From a virus, in IMG/VR virus record IMGVR_UViG_3300025655_000130, positions 1-36,136 of that record: DNA of 36,136 bases, one strand, 5' to 3'. Made by a program: the position numbers and the translations under genes. The notes below the pieces were generated by a model. That model made no database searches, was not told the DNA's origin, and worked only from the letters and a program-made list of their open reading frames with translations. This document shows, piece after piece, positions 29,013-36,136 of the stretch. How positions within the stretch are numbered: the stretch's first letter is position 1; every line of letters starts with the position of its first letter.

Positions 29013-29020
29013 TATTTATA
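29013..29020 (-). promoter_or_regulatory. T4-type late promoter for the nucleotidyltransferase cassette
   Basis: The minus strand reads TATAAATA, an exact match, 22 bases before the GTG of the 82-aa gene and in a true intergenic gap. Late expression fits with packaging of the cassette's products in the head. Confidence 0.68.
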
Positions 29021-29035
29021 GTATTTGTTACCTTT

Positions 29036-29926
29036 ATGGCAAGACTAAAAATCAGACTATCTAACGAATCAGGCTCCCATTACAACATCTATTTTAACAT
29101 ATTTCATACCGAAATAGCAAGTAAATGGTTAGCCGAATTGCAAAAAACACTAGATATGGGCACTCAATTAGACGACCCAGAGCGTATGTATGGATTTAAA
29201 GGTTCAAAATATACAAAGTCTTACGTCATTAACACTATAAATGGGTTTGTGGATACCATAAATCAGTATAAACCCGTATGCGAAAGGCGTCTGTCAGACA
29301 ATTATACACAGGATGACCTCAACTACTTACATAATATATTTGAACGCTATCATGGGCTCTATGACACCCAAGACAGCAACGAATTTTACACAAACGCACC
29401 CAAGGAAGTACAGTATGCCTTAGGGCAACTTAACATATACATACATAGGCTAGAGAGTATTCAGGGATATGCTAGAATGGTATGCACATTTAGTAGTGAT
29501 GGTAGACCCAGAATACCGTTTGCTCCTGAGGACTACAAACATTTTACCATACAGGAAGTATGGGGAGGCTTGTATATAAATTACTGTGAAATAGGCAAGA
29601 CTTTGGTGGATATGTACAGGGATAATGACGAACACATTGGCAACGAAGCATTTATTCCGCAACGATACTTTAAAAGCGACTTCAATGTAAAGTTTACACA
29701 CCATACTCCTGAAGAGTATGCCGAGCTAGAACAAAATGTAATTAGGTATTACGAGAAACACCTAGACAAATTTGTTTCTCTAGGACACACTGACCCTAAA
29801 TTTGCACTAGGGTCTATTCAGGTAGGACAAATAAGTTTCCCCGATGATGCCGACAAAAAAGTTTTTGAAGATTTATACTTGTCGGATTATACGTTTATCG
29901 ATAGTTTACATATAGACTACGCCTAA
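29036..29926 (+). CDS. Unknown plus-strand protein
   Basis: I start it at ATG 29036 (MARLKIRLSNESGSHYNIYF), 296 residues. It is mostly helical, rich in Tyr, Asp and His, with segments such as FERYHGLYDTQDSNEFYTNA, GYARMVCTFSSDGRPRIPFA and QRYFKSDFNVKFTHH. No domain recognised; no membrane segment. No clear late promoter on this strand. Its 3' end overlaps the convergent 2OG oxygenase gene by 32 bases. Confidence 0.62.
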   Translation: MARLKIRLSNESGSHYNIYFNIFHTEIASKWLAELQKTLDMGTQLDDPERMYGFKGSKYTKSYVINTINGFVDTINQYKPVCERRLSDNYTQDDLNYLHNIFERYHGLYDTQDSNEFYTNAPKEVQYALGQLNIYIHRLESIQGYARMVCTFSSDGRPRIPFAPEDYKHFTIQEVWGGLYINYCEIGKTLVDMYRDNDEHIGNEAFIPQRYFKSDFNVKFTHHTPEEYAELEQNVIRYYEKHLDKFVSLGHTDPKFALGSIQVGQISFPDDADKKVFEDLYLSDYTFIDSLHIDYA

Positions 29927-30488
29927 TATTACCTGGCGTCATCATACCGTGCCAACTATGCGCACTATTCTTTAAGATGTATCCTGTGTTTTTCTTAAAA
30001 GGCACTTTATATATTATGTCACCATTAGGACCATTATACATACAGGTACCACACTCAGGATCTGCATCATTAAGATAAATCTGTAACGCGAAGTTGATGT
30101 TGTTGTTATCGACGTGAGGTGCTATAGTATACTCAGCACTGTCTTCCCACATATTACTATGCTGAAATTCTACATGTTCGTTAAACATACCACGTATAAC
30201 TGGTGTGAGTTGTTGGAATATAAAATGCATCTGTCTGTAAGGACTAGCATCAGATTGATCCCAATGTACTGCACGTCTAGGCCACGATTCTTGAAGGTCT
30301 ACATTTTCCCACTTGTCGTTACTATCTAAGAAATAGTTAATAGTATTAAGTATGTTTGGAGGGAGAACATCATCTATCTGCCAACAGAAGTCACATACCT
30401 GTTGGCGATTGTGTATAGAATTAGCAATCCATTTTGCAGTAAATTGTAAATCTGCAAACTGGTTTAGGACGGTTTCGTTAGTTCCCAT
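29895..30488 (-). CDS. 2OG-Fe(II) oxygenase
   Basis: This 197-residue protein has a good double-stranded beta-helix signature: APHVDNNNINFALQIYL with the HxD pair, then GTCMYNGPNGDIIYKVPFKK, GYILKNSAHSWHG with the distal histidine, and RRSLYVNYR with the arginine that would bind 2-oxoglutarate. It is closer to prolyl-hydroxylase-like phage enzymes than the three genes at 1553-3298. Substrate unknown; phage or host protein hydroxylation is the usual guess. It overlaps the 83-aa gene by 25 bases. Confidence 0.75.
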   Translation of the reverse strand: MGTNETVLNQFADLQFTAKWIANSIHNRQQVCDFCWQIDDVLPPNILNTINYFLDSNDKWENVDLQESWPRRAVHWDQSDASPYRQMHFIFQQLTPVIRGMFNEHVEFQHSNMWEDSAEYTIAPHVDNNNINFALQIYLNDADPECGTCMYNGPNGDIIYKVPFKKNTGYILKNSAHSWHGMMTPGNIRRSLYVNYR

Positions 30489-30715
30489 ATTGTTTTTAAC
30501 TGAATAAGAACATCCCGTAGAGTAGGGTTGTCTTTAGCATAATGCATCATGTTATTAAAGTCTTTGATATCAATATACCACTCTGGCAACTCCTTGTACT
30601 TGACAAGTTTGCGTCCTGTTTTGCCAGGGTGTCTTTCGTACACTGTCTGGCCACCGTCTGGAGATTCAAATATTACCAATTCTCTATATAATATATCAAA
30701 ACTATCGTCACTCAA
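30464..30715 (-). CDS. Small T4-like phage protein
   Basis: This 83-residue protein begins MSDDSFDILYRELVIFESPD and contains GGQTVYERHPGKTGRKLVKY, then a helix. I recall similar small proteins in T4-like marine phages near the helicase; no function known. Its start overlaps the helicase by 8 bases, so it is cotranscribed with it. Confidence 0.62.
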   Translation of the reverse strand: MSDDSFDILYRELVIFESPDGGQTVYERHPGKTGRKLVKYKELPEWYIDIKDFNNMMHYAKDNPTLRDVLIQLKTIWELTKPS

Positions 30716-32078
30716 CTTTCTTCAGCCCAGCCAACATAGACTTGAGCTTAGAACTATCGACTTGAGCATTTACCTTGGGTTGTTCTGTCGTTGTCGTTGA
30801 TTTTGTTTTTATTTGATCCATAATACTTGACTGTGGTTTGTTGGCTTGCTCATCCTCACCTGCATCGATAATTCTTAGCGTCTCCATGTTGTACTCTAAA
30901 TCAATCTTTTGTCCAACACCACTAGAACTACGAGTTTTCATCAACTGTATCTGGTATCTACCACGTTCACGCATTGCCCTAGACGTAAAGATTCCAAAAA
31001 CGTTATCAGCAGTATTTATTTTACTTAAACCACCTGCGATATGGCTATGATCAAATTCTATTTCTTCCACCGCCGCTCTGTTTAACTGCGACGCTGTTAC
31101 CATTAGTATGTTAAATTCTTTTGCTAGGTTACGTAATTCTTCCGACACATACTTGTCTTTAACAAACAAGTCATTCGGTGATACTTTAGCACTAACTGGC
31201 ATAACCAAGTCCAAGTAGTCTACCATGATAAAGTCTAACTTCATGCCTGTCTGTACTTGTAGTTCTTTTAAGTATGCTCTAATCTGATTAACATTGCTCT
31301 GTGCTGGCATATACTTAATACGCAACTTACCAGACTTCTTGCCTACCATTTTGACTTTCATCTCCACAGTATCAATGTCTTTAAATATTTCTCTTGTGCT
31401 TACGTTAGCCAACATGCTGTCAATACGCATAGCACATAAACCTTCACTAAGTTCTAGTGTTAAGTACACACCATTCAATCCTGCTGTGGCAAAGTTTACT
31501 GACAAGTTTTGCATAAACAAACTCTTACCACTACCAGATCCACCAGCAAAAATGTTTAGTTCGCCTCTGTTGAAACCACCAAATAGTTTCTTGTCTAGTG
31601 TGGGCCAACCTGTGCTTATCTGTCCGTTGTTGTCTTTCAATGCTGTTAGTCTTGCTTTAGGATCATCAAAGTAGTCTGTACCTAAGTCTTTTGTAAGACT
31701 AATTTGTACTGCGTCCTTAATTAACTTTTCTACTGGATCATAGTTCCCTTTTTCCAAGTAGTCAGCCGCTTTTAAAATAGCACGTTCTAGTTCACCTTTA
31801 CGACTGAATCCTTCAAACTCTTCCAGGAACCAGTCATGCTGTGCTTCGTCTATATCCTCTACTAACTTTAATGCTACACCAGATGTTGCTTTAACTTGGT
31901 CAGCGTTAGGCAACGCTTTATGTTTGTCTGCATACTCCTGTATAAACCTTGCGGTGTCTTGTAGACTACGATCAAAGTTTTTAGGATTATATATGTTACC
32001 TACACGCACAAACATCTGTGCATCTGACATCATCATTTCTAAAAATAGTTTTTGTAAATCTGGACTGTAATCTTTCAT
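30708..32078 (-). CDS. T4 gp41-type replicative DNA helicase
   Basis: I start it at ATG 32078 (MKDYSPDLQKLF), 456 residues; the ATGA junction with the radical SAM stop decides this. The N-terminal helical domain (about 1-125) is followed by the RecA-type domain with Walker A GGSGSGKS (179-186), LTLELSEGLCAMRIDSML (motif H1a), FIMVDYLDLVMPV (Walker B) and VTASQLNRAAVEE (motif H3). It forms a hexamer that unwinds the phage fork and binds primase. A low-complexity Thr/Gln tail ends the protein. Confidence 0.93.
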   Translation of the reverse strand: MKDYSPDLQKLFLEMMMSDAQMFVRVGNIYNPKNFDRSLQDTARFIQEYADKHKALPNADQVKATSGVALKLVEDIDEAQHDWFLEEFEGFSRKGELERAILKAADYLEKGNYDPVEKLIKDAVQISLTKDLGTDYFDDPKARLTALKDNNGQISTGWPTLDKKLFGGFNRGELNIFAGGSGSGKSLFMQNLSVNFATAGLNGVYLTLELSEGLCAMRIDSMLANVSTREIFKDIDTVEMKVKMVGKKSGKLRIKYMPAQSNVNQIRAYLKELQVQTGMKLDFIMVDYLDLVMPVSAKVSPNDLFVKDKYVSEELRNLAKEFNILMVTASQLNRAAVEEIEFDHSHIAGGLSKINTADNVFGIFTSRAMRERGRYQIQLMKTRSSSGVGQKIDLEYNMETLRIIDAGEDEQANKPQSSIMDQIKTKSTTTTEQPKVNAQVDSSKLKSMLAGLKKVE

Positions 32079-32974
32079 AGTTTGGGACACTTATATGTAC
32101 ATACGTTAGGTTTAGACGTTTCAATATTATTGAAGAAGTCAATAGTTGAGTTAGAATTTAATACTTTGCTTATAGTAGTTTTACTTATATCGTATAGGTC
32201 TTTATTCTTATAAAAATCTGTCTTGTAGTAAAAGTTATGATTGGGTACATGACAGCATGGTGCATAGTATCCTGTAGATGTGATAAAATGTTCTACATTG
32301 GATGTTTTACATCTGGGATCTATATCTCTTTGTTTATTCGTATGCCATGTTATCTCTTGGTGGTCAGCATTGCTAGGACGCAGACTATCACTTTCATCTG
32401 ACCAACGACTACTATTAATAACTAAAAATTCATCGAAACCAAGGTCTTTACTAAACTGTTTAACTTCGTCTATATCAGCTTCATTAAATGAGAAAGGTAT
32501 AAACTGCCATACCATTGTAACGTTACCTCTACATACATCTATACCTACTTTTATACTATTCCAATCTGCGTTAATACGATAAGTTGTAAATGTGTTGGGC
32601 AATCCATCAATAGCAAATACTATACGATCATTTACATCCATATGAGATACTAATTCTTCCCACCAGACTTTGGTTTTATAACTTCCGTTGGTGTGTAGAC
32701 TAATACTAGCACCTGATTGCTTGAGCCATGCCACCATTTCTATAAGTTTATCATAATAAATGGCGTCTCCATAGTCACCACAAATAATAACTTCAAGTCC
32801 ATCTAGATTTATGTCTAGAAAACTTTTGAAATGTTCTAAGTTTAACTGTTTATTTTTCCAGGCAGATGGAAACTTATTAATAAACTCTGTTCTTGCACAC
32901 TTAGGACATTTTAGTGTACACATATTTGTTGGTTCTATAGTTAAGCCTTTTATACTACCAATCATATTAGACAT
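32075..32974 (-). CDS. Radical SAM enzyme between primase and helicase
   Basis: I start it at ATG 32974, sharing a base with the primase stop (TGATG), 299 residues. The cluster-binding motif is C19-x3-C23-x2-C26 in NMCTLKCPKCART; GDYGDAIYY and SLHTNGSYKT are the GxGE-like and strand-4 regions of the TIM barrel. C-terminal cysteines in YYAPCCHV and NVCTYKCPKL resemble a SPASM/Twitch-type auxiliary cluster site. It would cleave S-adenosylmethionine to a radical. Substrate unknown: peptide, nucleotide or cofactor. Overlaps the helicase start by 4 bases, so it is made with the replication proteins. Confidence 0.85.
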   Translation of the reverse strand: MSNMIGSIKGLTIEPTNMCTLKCPKCARTEFINKFPSAWKNKQLNLEHFKSFLDINLDGLEVIICGDYGDAIYYDKLIEMVAWLKQSGASISLHTNGSYKTKVWWEELVSHMDVNDRIVFAIDGLPNTFTTYRINADWNSIKVGIDVCRGNVTMVWQFIPFSFNEADIDEVKQFSKDLGFDEFLVINSSRWSDESDSLRPSNADHQEITWHTNKQRDIDPRCKTSNVEHFITSTGYYAPCCHVPNHNFYYKTDFYKNKDLYDISKTTISKVLNSNSTIDFFNNIETSKPNVCTYKCPKL

Positions 32975-33999
32975 CACTTAATTGCTTTACGCATAAGATT
33001 AATTTTAAGTTTACTAGCCTGCGCATTATCTAAAATATTTTTTACAACAAACAACTTACCATACTTTTGTACTGCTTCGCCTATATCTTTACAGGTTTCT
33101 GACCAAGTAGGAAAACTTACTTCCCAGTCATATATAATAGCGTCCTGTATCATACGTTGTCCTGACTTATCAAAGTCTGGCACAACAATAACACGTTTGC
33201 CTAAACGCTCTATAATTTCTGCCTGTGTTTCATTTATATTATTACTTAATATAGCAACACCGTCAACTGCCATGGCATCAAAGGGACCTTCACATACTAT
33301 GACAAACTTTGCGTCCTTGGGTTGCATGTCTGTGTTAAAAACATAATTGCTGTCATAACTGCTAAAGTACTTGGGTTTAATATGGTTATCCAAAGCTCTA
33401 GCAGTATATCCTATTGTTTTACCCTGCCATGTAAATGGAATAACAACACGCCTATCCATATTCATATTACGACTAGTACTATAAAATATTGGATAACGTT
33501 CTATGTTTATTTTACGTTCTACTGCGTAACAAACCACATCTCTGAAGTTTTGTGTTGTTTCGTACCTGGGGTCTAGTGCCATCATTGTAGCGACTTGTGT
33601 TATGTCTGCGCTTTCCTCAGGCAATGGCTTTGGTTCGAACTCTATCTTTTCCTGTTGCTGTTCTATTTCTTCAACAGCATCGCCAAGTTCTTCTCTGATA
33701 CGCATGGCTTCAAACACCAAACGCTGTGTGTCATTTTGCTGTACGCCAAACCAAGATAGTAGCCTACGAAACTTAAAGTTAAAGTGCCAGCCTGGTCGCC
33801 AAGTTGCTTTAAAGTTACAGTTAAAACAATGATAACTTACAGATCCATCTGCGGCATTTATAACGCCGCCCCTACCCCTTGTGTCTGGACTATGCCCACG
33901 ATGTGTACAACATGGAGCATTAAAACTTGTCCAGCCACTTGGAGTGGTTTTGCGTTTTGCTGGTAAGTTGTCTAGTAGTGTTTGTTGTATGGCGTTCAC
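32974..33999 (-). CDS. T4 gp61-type DNA primase
   Basis: This 341-residue protein starts at GTG 33999, sharing a base with the upstream stop (TAGTG). The N-terminal zinc domain is CCTHRGHSPDTRGRGG then YHCFNCNFKATW. The TOPRIM domain has FVIVCEGPFDAMAVDGVAIL with the catalytic glutamate and IVVPDFDKSGQRMIQDA with DxD-type metal residues. It makes RNA primers with the gp41-type helicase encoded two genes downstream. Length is typical for T4-like primases. Confidence 0.93.
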   Translation of the reverse strand: MNAIQQTLLDNLPAKRKTTPSGWTSFNAPCCTHRGHSPDTRGRGGVINAADGSVSYHCFNCNFKATWRPGWHFNFKFRRLLSWFGVQQNDTQRLVFEAMRIREELGDAVEEIEQQQEKIEFEPKPLPEESADITQVATMMALDPRYETTQNFRDVVCYAVERKINIERYPIFYSTSRNMNMDRRVVIPFTWQGKTIGYTARALDNHIKPKYFSSYDSNYVFNTDMQPKDAKFVIVCEGPFDAMAVDGVAILSNNINETQAEIIERLGKRVIVVPDFDKSGQRMIQDAIIYDWEVSFPTWSETCKDIGEAVQKYGKLFVVKNILDNAQASKLKINLMRKAIK

Positions 34000-34769
34000 T
34001 ATATAAGTTTACGCTCTTTCATAAAATTTATCAAGTGTTTTGCTATTAATTTATGTCCAAGTTCGTTAGGATGTCCTGTGTTAGGTTCGTACCATACCTT
34101 ATGTCCATTCATAGCTTCTATGGTCATTATCTCATTCTGAGTCCATCTATAACAGTTTGGATTATCAATCAGGATAGTCTCTCCTGCACGGTGTCGTGTG
34201 GTTTCTGGATTGAACCTGAAAACTGGAGTATAGATGTATCTTATTCCTAGACTTTCACATATATGTTTAGTAGTTAACGTAAAGTCTAGAACTGTCCAAT
34301 TATGCAGTTCATCGCAGTCGCTGGTAACAAGATGTAGTTTCCAGATTTCTTCAAGATTGGTTACGCCATGTGCCCAGCTTGAATGTCTCCAATACTTTTC
34401 TTTATTATCGAAGAAACTAAATCTAGAGGATTCAGTAACTCCAAATATGACTAGTGTTTCCCTCAGTTCGTCAACACCGCTATACAATCCGCCTTTATCC
34501 TTAATCCACTCCAAAAAGTTGTAGCGCATTCCTGGTATACTGTTACCAGCTTCAGAATAGTTTTCTACTTCACAGTCTAGTTGTTGTCCCAACAAGGTTA
34601 GATAACAGTGTGCTTCTCGGTATTCAACATTTCTATGGTAGCGTTGACCAAATTCTGCGTCTTGTCGTTCTAGACCCTGAGCTAATGTTTCTTCTAATAA
34701 GGTCGGTTCAACTATATCAGACCCGAACATCCATGAATCGCCAAACCCTACAATCTTCTTTATAGACAC
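33999..34769 (-). CDS. SGNH/GDSL-type hydrolase
   Basis: This 256-residue protein starts at GTG with GGGGG upstream. Block I is VGFGDSWMFGSD (serine), block II has EAGNSIPG (Gly/Asn), block III-like is VIFGVTESSR, and block V is NTGHPNELGHKLIA with the catalytic His near the end (H-P-N-E-x-G-H). The family cleaves esters, acetyl groups or lipids. In phages it could de-acetylate host surface sugars or act in a tail-associated esterase. It has no signal peptide. Directly upstream of the primase with a one-base overlap. Confidence 0.76.
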   Translation of the reverse strand: MSIKKIVGFGDSWMFGSDIVEPTLLEETLAQGLERQDAEFGQRYHRNVEYREAHCYLTLLGQQLDCEVENYSEAGNSIPGMRYNFLEWIKDKGGLYSGVDELRETLVIFGVTESSRFSFFDNKEKYWRHSSWAHGVTNLEEIWKLHLVTSDCDELHNWTVLDFTLTTKHICESLGIRYIYTPVFRFNPETTRHRAGETILIDNPNCYRWTQNEIMTIEAMNGHKVWYEPNTGHPNELGHKLIAKHLINFMKERKLI

Positions 34770-34770
34770 A

Positions 34771-35529
34771 TTACCCCCTATAAAGAATTTTGGTTATGCT
34801 CCCTGATGAAGATACTTCTGAAAATCTAACAGCTCTATAGTTACCTGTCCAAGTTGTGTACTCTACGTTGCTTGAAGCAGTATATGACTTTGTTTGAATA
34901 GTAAAGTAATTTGCTGATGAGTAGTTTGGTGTATCATCTAATGTACCTTCTACTAAGATGTCACCTGTGAAGCCATTCAAGTAAAATGCCGCTGTGTGTA
35001 ACTTACTGCCTTGGTTAGTGCTCTTATCACTAATAACATAAGTTGTAGACATAGTGCTAGAATTAATAGTAAGTTCTGTTGATGCTGTAAATGTTGGGTA
35101 ATGTCCATCTAGTACTTGTAATGTGCCACGCACACCATAATTGTCGTCAGCGTATGCAATTTCGTCTGTGCCTTCACCGTCAGTAACTGCAACCGTGTAG
35201 TTATAATAAGTGGCAGGCAAATCTAACAAGTCGTTGTCGTCAAGTGTTACAAGTGCCTGCCCTTTAGCGGCGTTATGAATACTAGCAGTAGTTGTGCTAT
35301 AAACTGTATTAGTCTGTGGATTAAGAATGTTTAATTTGATGGTACGACTGCTAATGTTAATTGGTTTCTGATCTTGATTCTTAACTTCTATTAAGAATTT
35401 ATTTGCTACTCCTCGGTAGGCTTTTATATCTCTATTATACACGCTCACGGTCCTTCTGTTGGTTTCCAAAAGTTCAACAATTTGGCAAGGTATTTTTTGC
35501 CTATATAAATATTGGGTAATTAATTGCAT
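34771..35529 (-). CDS. Probable virion protein with Ig-like beta domains
   Basis: This 252-residue protein is beta-rich: VYNRDIKAYRGVANKFLIEV, then KNQDQKPINISSRTIKLNIL and a C-terminal domain with TYVISDKSTN and TASSNVEYTTWTGNYRAVRF. The VYNRDxKxYRGVxNxxxxxVKNxDQK start is one I associate with T4-like marine phage baseplate/tail proteins. ATG at 35529 has no ribosome binding site; an in-frame GTG at 35442 has AAGGA 8 bases upstream and would shorten it by 29 residues. Both starts are possible. Confidence 0.62.
   Translation of the reverse strand: MQLITQYLYRQKIPCQIVELLETNRRTVSVYNRDIKAYRGVANKFLIEVKNQDQKPINISSRTIKLNILNPQTNTVYSTTTASIHNAAKGQALVTLDDNDLLDLPATYYNYTVAVTDGEGTDEIAYADDNYGVRGTLQVLDGHYPTFTASTELTINSSTMSTTYVISDKSTNQGSKLHTAAFYLNGFTGDILVEGTLDDTPNYSSANYFTIQTKSYTASSNVEYTTWTGNYRAVRFSEVSSSGSITKILYRG
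35504..35511 (+). promoter_or_regulatory. Possible late promoter TATAAATA, plus strand
   Basis: TATAAATA on the plus strand, an exact consensus match, lies 31 bases before GTG 35542. It sits within the first codons of the minus-strand virion gene. Confidence 0.5.
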
Positions 35530-35533
35530 ATTG

Positions 35534-35541
35534 TATTTATT
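35534..35541 (-). promoter_or_regulatory. Possible late promoter AATAAATA, minus strand
   Basis: The minus strand reads AATAAATA 5 bases before ATG 35529. That is too close for a leader to this ATG, but right for the GTG at 35442. It faces the plus-strand box at 35504-35511. Confidence 0.42.
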
Positions 35542-35919
35542 GTGTCAGACCAAGATTTTAAACAACTATTAGACCAATATCCTTTCCTAAGTTACGTTGT
35601 CTATGGCGGCAATGATTACATAGGAATCATACAAAACCACGATGAACTAATCACTGCTATTTACGACTATAGTTCAGTTAACACTAAAGAAGAGCGTATT
35701 AAGTTTCTAGAGCTGGCAGATACATGGTGGTGGGAATCTAATAGAATGATACCTATCAATATATTCCTTAAACAAGACTGGTTCAGATTTAAATCAGTTT
35801 TAAGAACATTCAACAGTAAAGATGTGATATTAAAATATGGGCCACATCTTAGTCTCAGAGACCTAAGCAAAAAACGTACTAAACGTAGAGCTATTACGCT
35901 AGTTCGAAAGATGAACTAA
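35542..35919 (+). CDS. Unknown plus-strand protein
   Basis: I start it at GTG 35542 (MSDQDFKQLLDQYPFLSYVV), 125 residues; an in-frame TTG at 35524 is possible. It has strand-helix segments (VVYGGNDYIGIIQN; ITAIYDYSSVNT) and a basic tail (LSKKRTKRRAITLVRK) that may bind nucleic acid. No domain recognised. Its 3' end overlaps the convergent DnaE-like gene by 21 bases. Confidence 0.58.
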   Translation: MSDQDFKQLLDQYPFLSYVVYGGNDYIGIIQNHDELITAIYDYSSVNTKEERIKFLELADTWWWESNRMIPINIFLKQDWFRFKSVLRTFNSKDVILKYGPHLSLRDLSKKRTKRRAITLVRKMN

Positions 35920-36136
35920 ATTCATGTGTACTACAACTAAGTAGGCATAACTTGTAGCATGACTTTTCTTAAAGTAGTAACTTCCATCTGAAGGCTTTGT
36001 CCATACTTCATGATTAATAGTAGCCCAGTCTTTGTTTAACAAGTAACGTTTACTAGGACGTATTATAGCAAGTACAGCCGCCATTTCATCTACAGTTTTG
36101 GGTTGTAGTTTTTTGACAATGTCATAATGATTACCA
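35899..36136 (-). CDS. DnaE-like fragment, partial at the window edge
   Basis: Only the C-terminal 78 residues are in the window; the reading frame stays open to the right end. KTVDEMAAVLAIIRPSKRYL and SYYFKKSHATSYAYLVVVHM resemble the RPG...YxFNKSHSAAYAL part of bacterial DNA polymerase III alpha (DnaE), here very short at the C terminus with no following domains. I recall small proteins of this kind in T4-like cyanophages. Catalytic aspartates lie, if at all, beyond the window. It is likely a divergent polymerase-derived protein. Confidence 0.55.
   Translation of the reverse strand, partial: GNHYDIVKKLQPKTVDEMAAVLAIIRPSKRYLLNKDWATINHEVWTKPSDGSYYFKKSHATSYAYLVVVHMNLVHLSN

Noticed and set aside
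1-36136. tRNA genes, CRISPR arrays, IS elements or attachment sites
   Set aside because: I found no cloverleaf-like arms, no regularly spaced repeats, no transposase or integrase genes.

Overview
This window looks like a piece of a large lytic T4-like myovirus from low-GC marine bacteria, most likely a SAR11 (Pelagibacter) myophage or a close relative of the marine cyanomyoviruses. The evidence is a T4-type replicative helicase and primase, class I ribonucleotide reductase with glutaredoxin, a DexA-type exonuclease, a PAAR spike tip and a receptor-binding tail fibre. It also carries the marine-myophage accessory set (Hsp20, bS21, an IscA-type Fe-S protein, 2OG-Fe(II) oxygenases, CsgF). The DNA is AT-rich, genes are packed with 1-, 4- and 8-base overlaps, GTG starts are frequent, and NATAAATA boxes resemble T4 late promoters. 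Host assignment is inference; no host gene is present. No gap longer than 300 bases lacks a gene, and I saw no tRNA, CRISPR array, insertion sequence or integrase.

Layout. 1-289: 3' part of a minus-strand csgF cut by the window edge. 346-1563: plus-strand glycosyltransferase-like gene. 1553-3298: three related minus-strand 2OG-oxygenase-like genes. 3301-4214: two uncharacterised or exported proteins. 4240-7113: a proteostasis/RNA island with a DexA-like exonuclease, ClpS, Hsp20, bS21 and a complete ClpX. 7110-10330: small proteins, a 507-residue membrane/coiled-coil protein with a possible -1 frameshift extension, and two small genes (51 and 47 aa). 10367-13465: SleB-type hydrolase, a large probable virion protein, PAAR protein and a small beta-rich protein. 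13452-18464: glutaredoxin, DUF6492-like protein, NrdB, NrdA and a conserved phage protein. 18464-24741: tail fibre, RecB-family nuclease, structural proteins, IscA-like protein, a coiled-coil/membrane protein, a hidden 36-aa membrane ORF and a ParB-like protein. 24793-28991: a cassette with an HxGH nucleotidyltransferase, a KxDG ligase-like protein and a Pol-beta-type nucleotidyltransferase, plus small lysine-rich proteins. 29036-34769: unknown plus-strand gene, another 2OG oxygenase, helicase, radical SAM enzyme, primase and SGNH hydrolase. 34771-36136: virion-like protein, a small plus-strand gene and a partial gene resembling a DnaE fragment.

How it may work together. NrdA, NrdB and glutaredoxin would supply dNTPs to the helicase-primase machinery. 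ClpX keeps its ATPase and ClpP-docking motifs but lacks the usual RKH loop; with ClpS, Hsp20 and bS21 it could redirect host proteolysis and translation. Several proteins of the nucleotidyltransferase cassette and its neighbours begin with short peptides ending in L/I-x-E followed by A, G, S or D. This resembles the T4 capsid-targeting sequence cut by the gp21 prohead protease. If that is right, these enzymes may be packaged in the head and injected with the DNA. Together with the possible frameshift and a radical SAM gene between primase and helicase, this is the most novel signal here.
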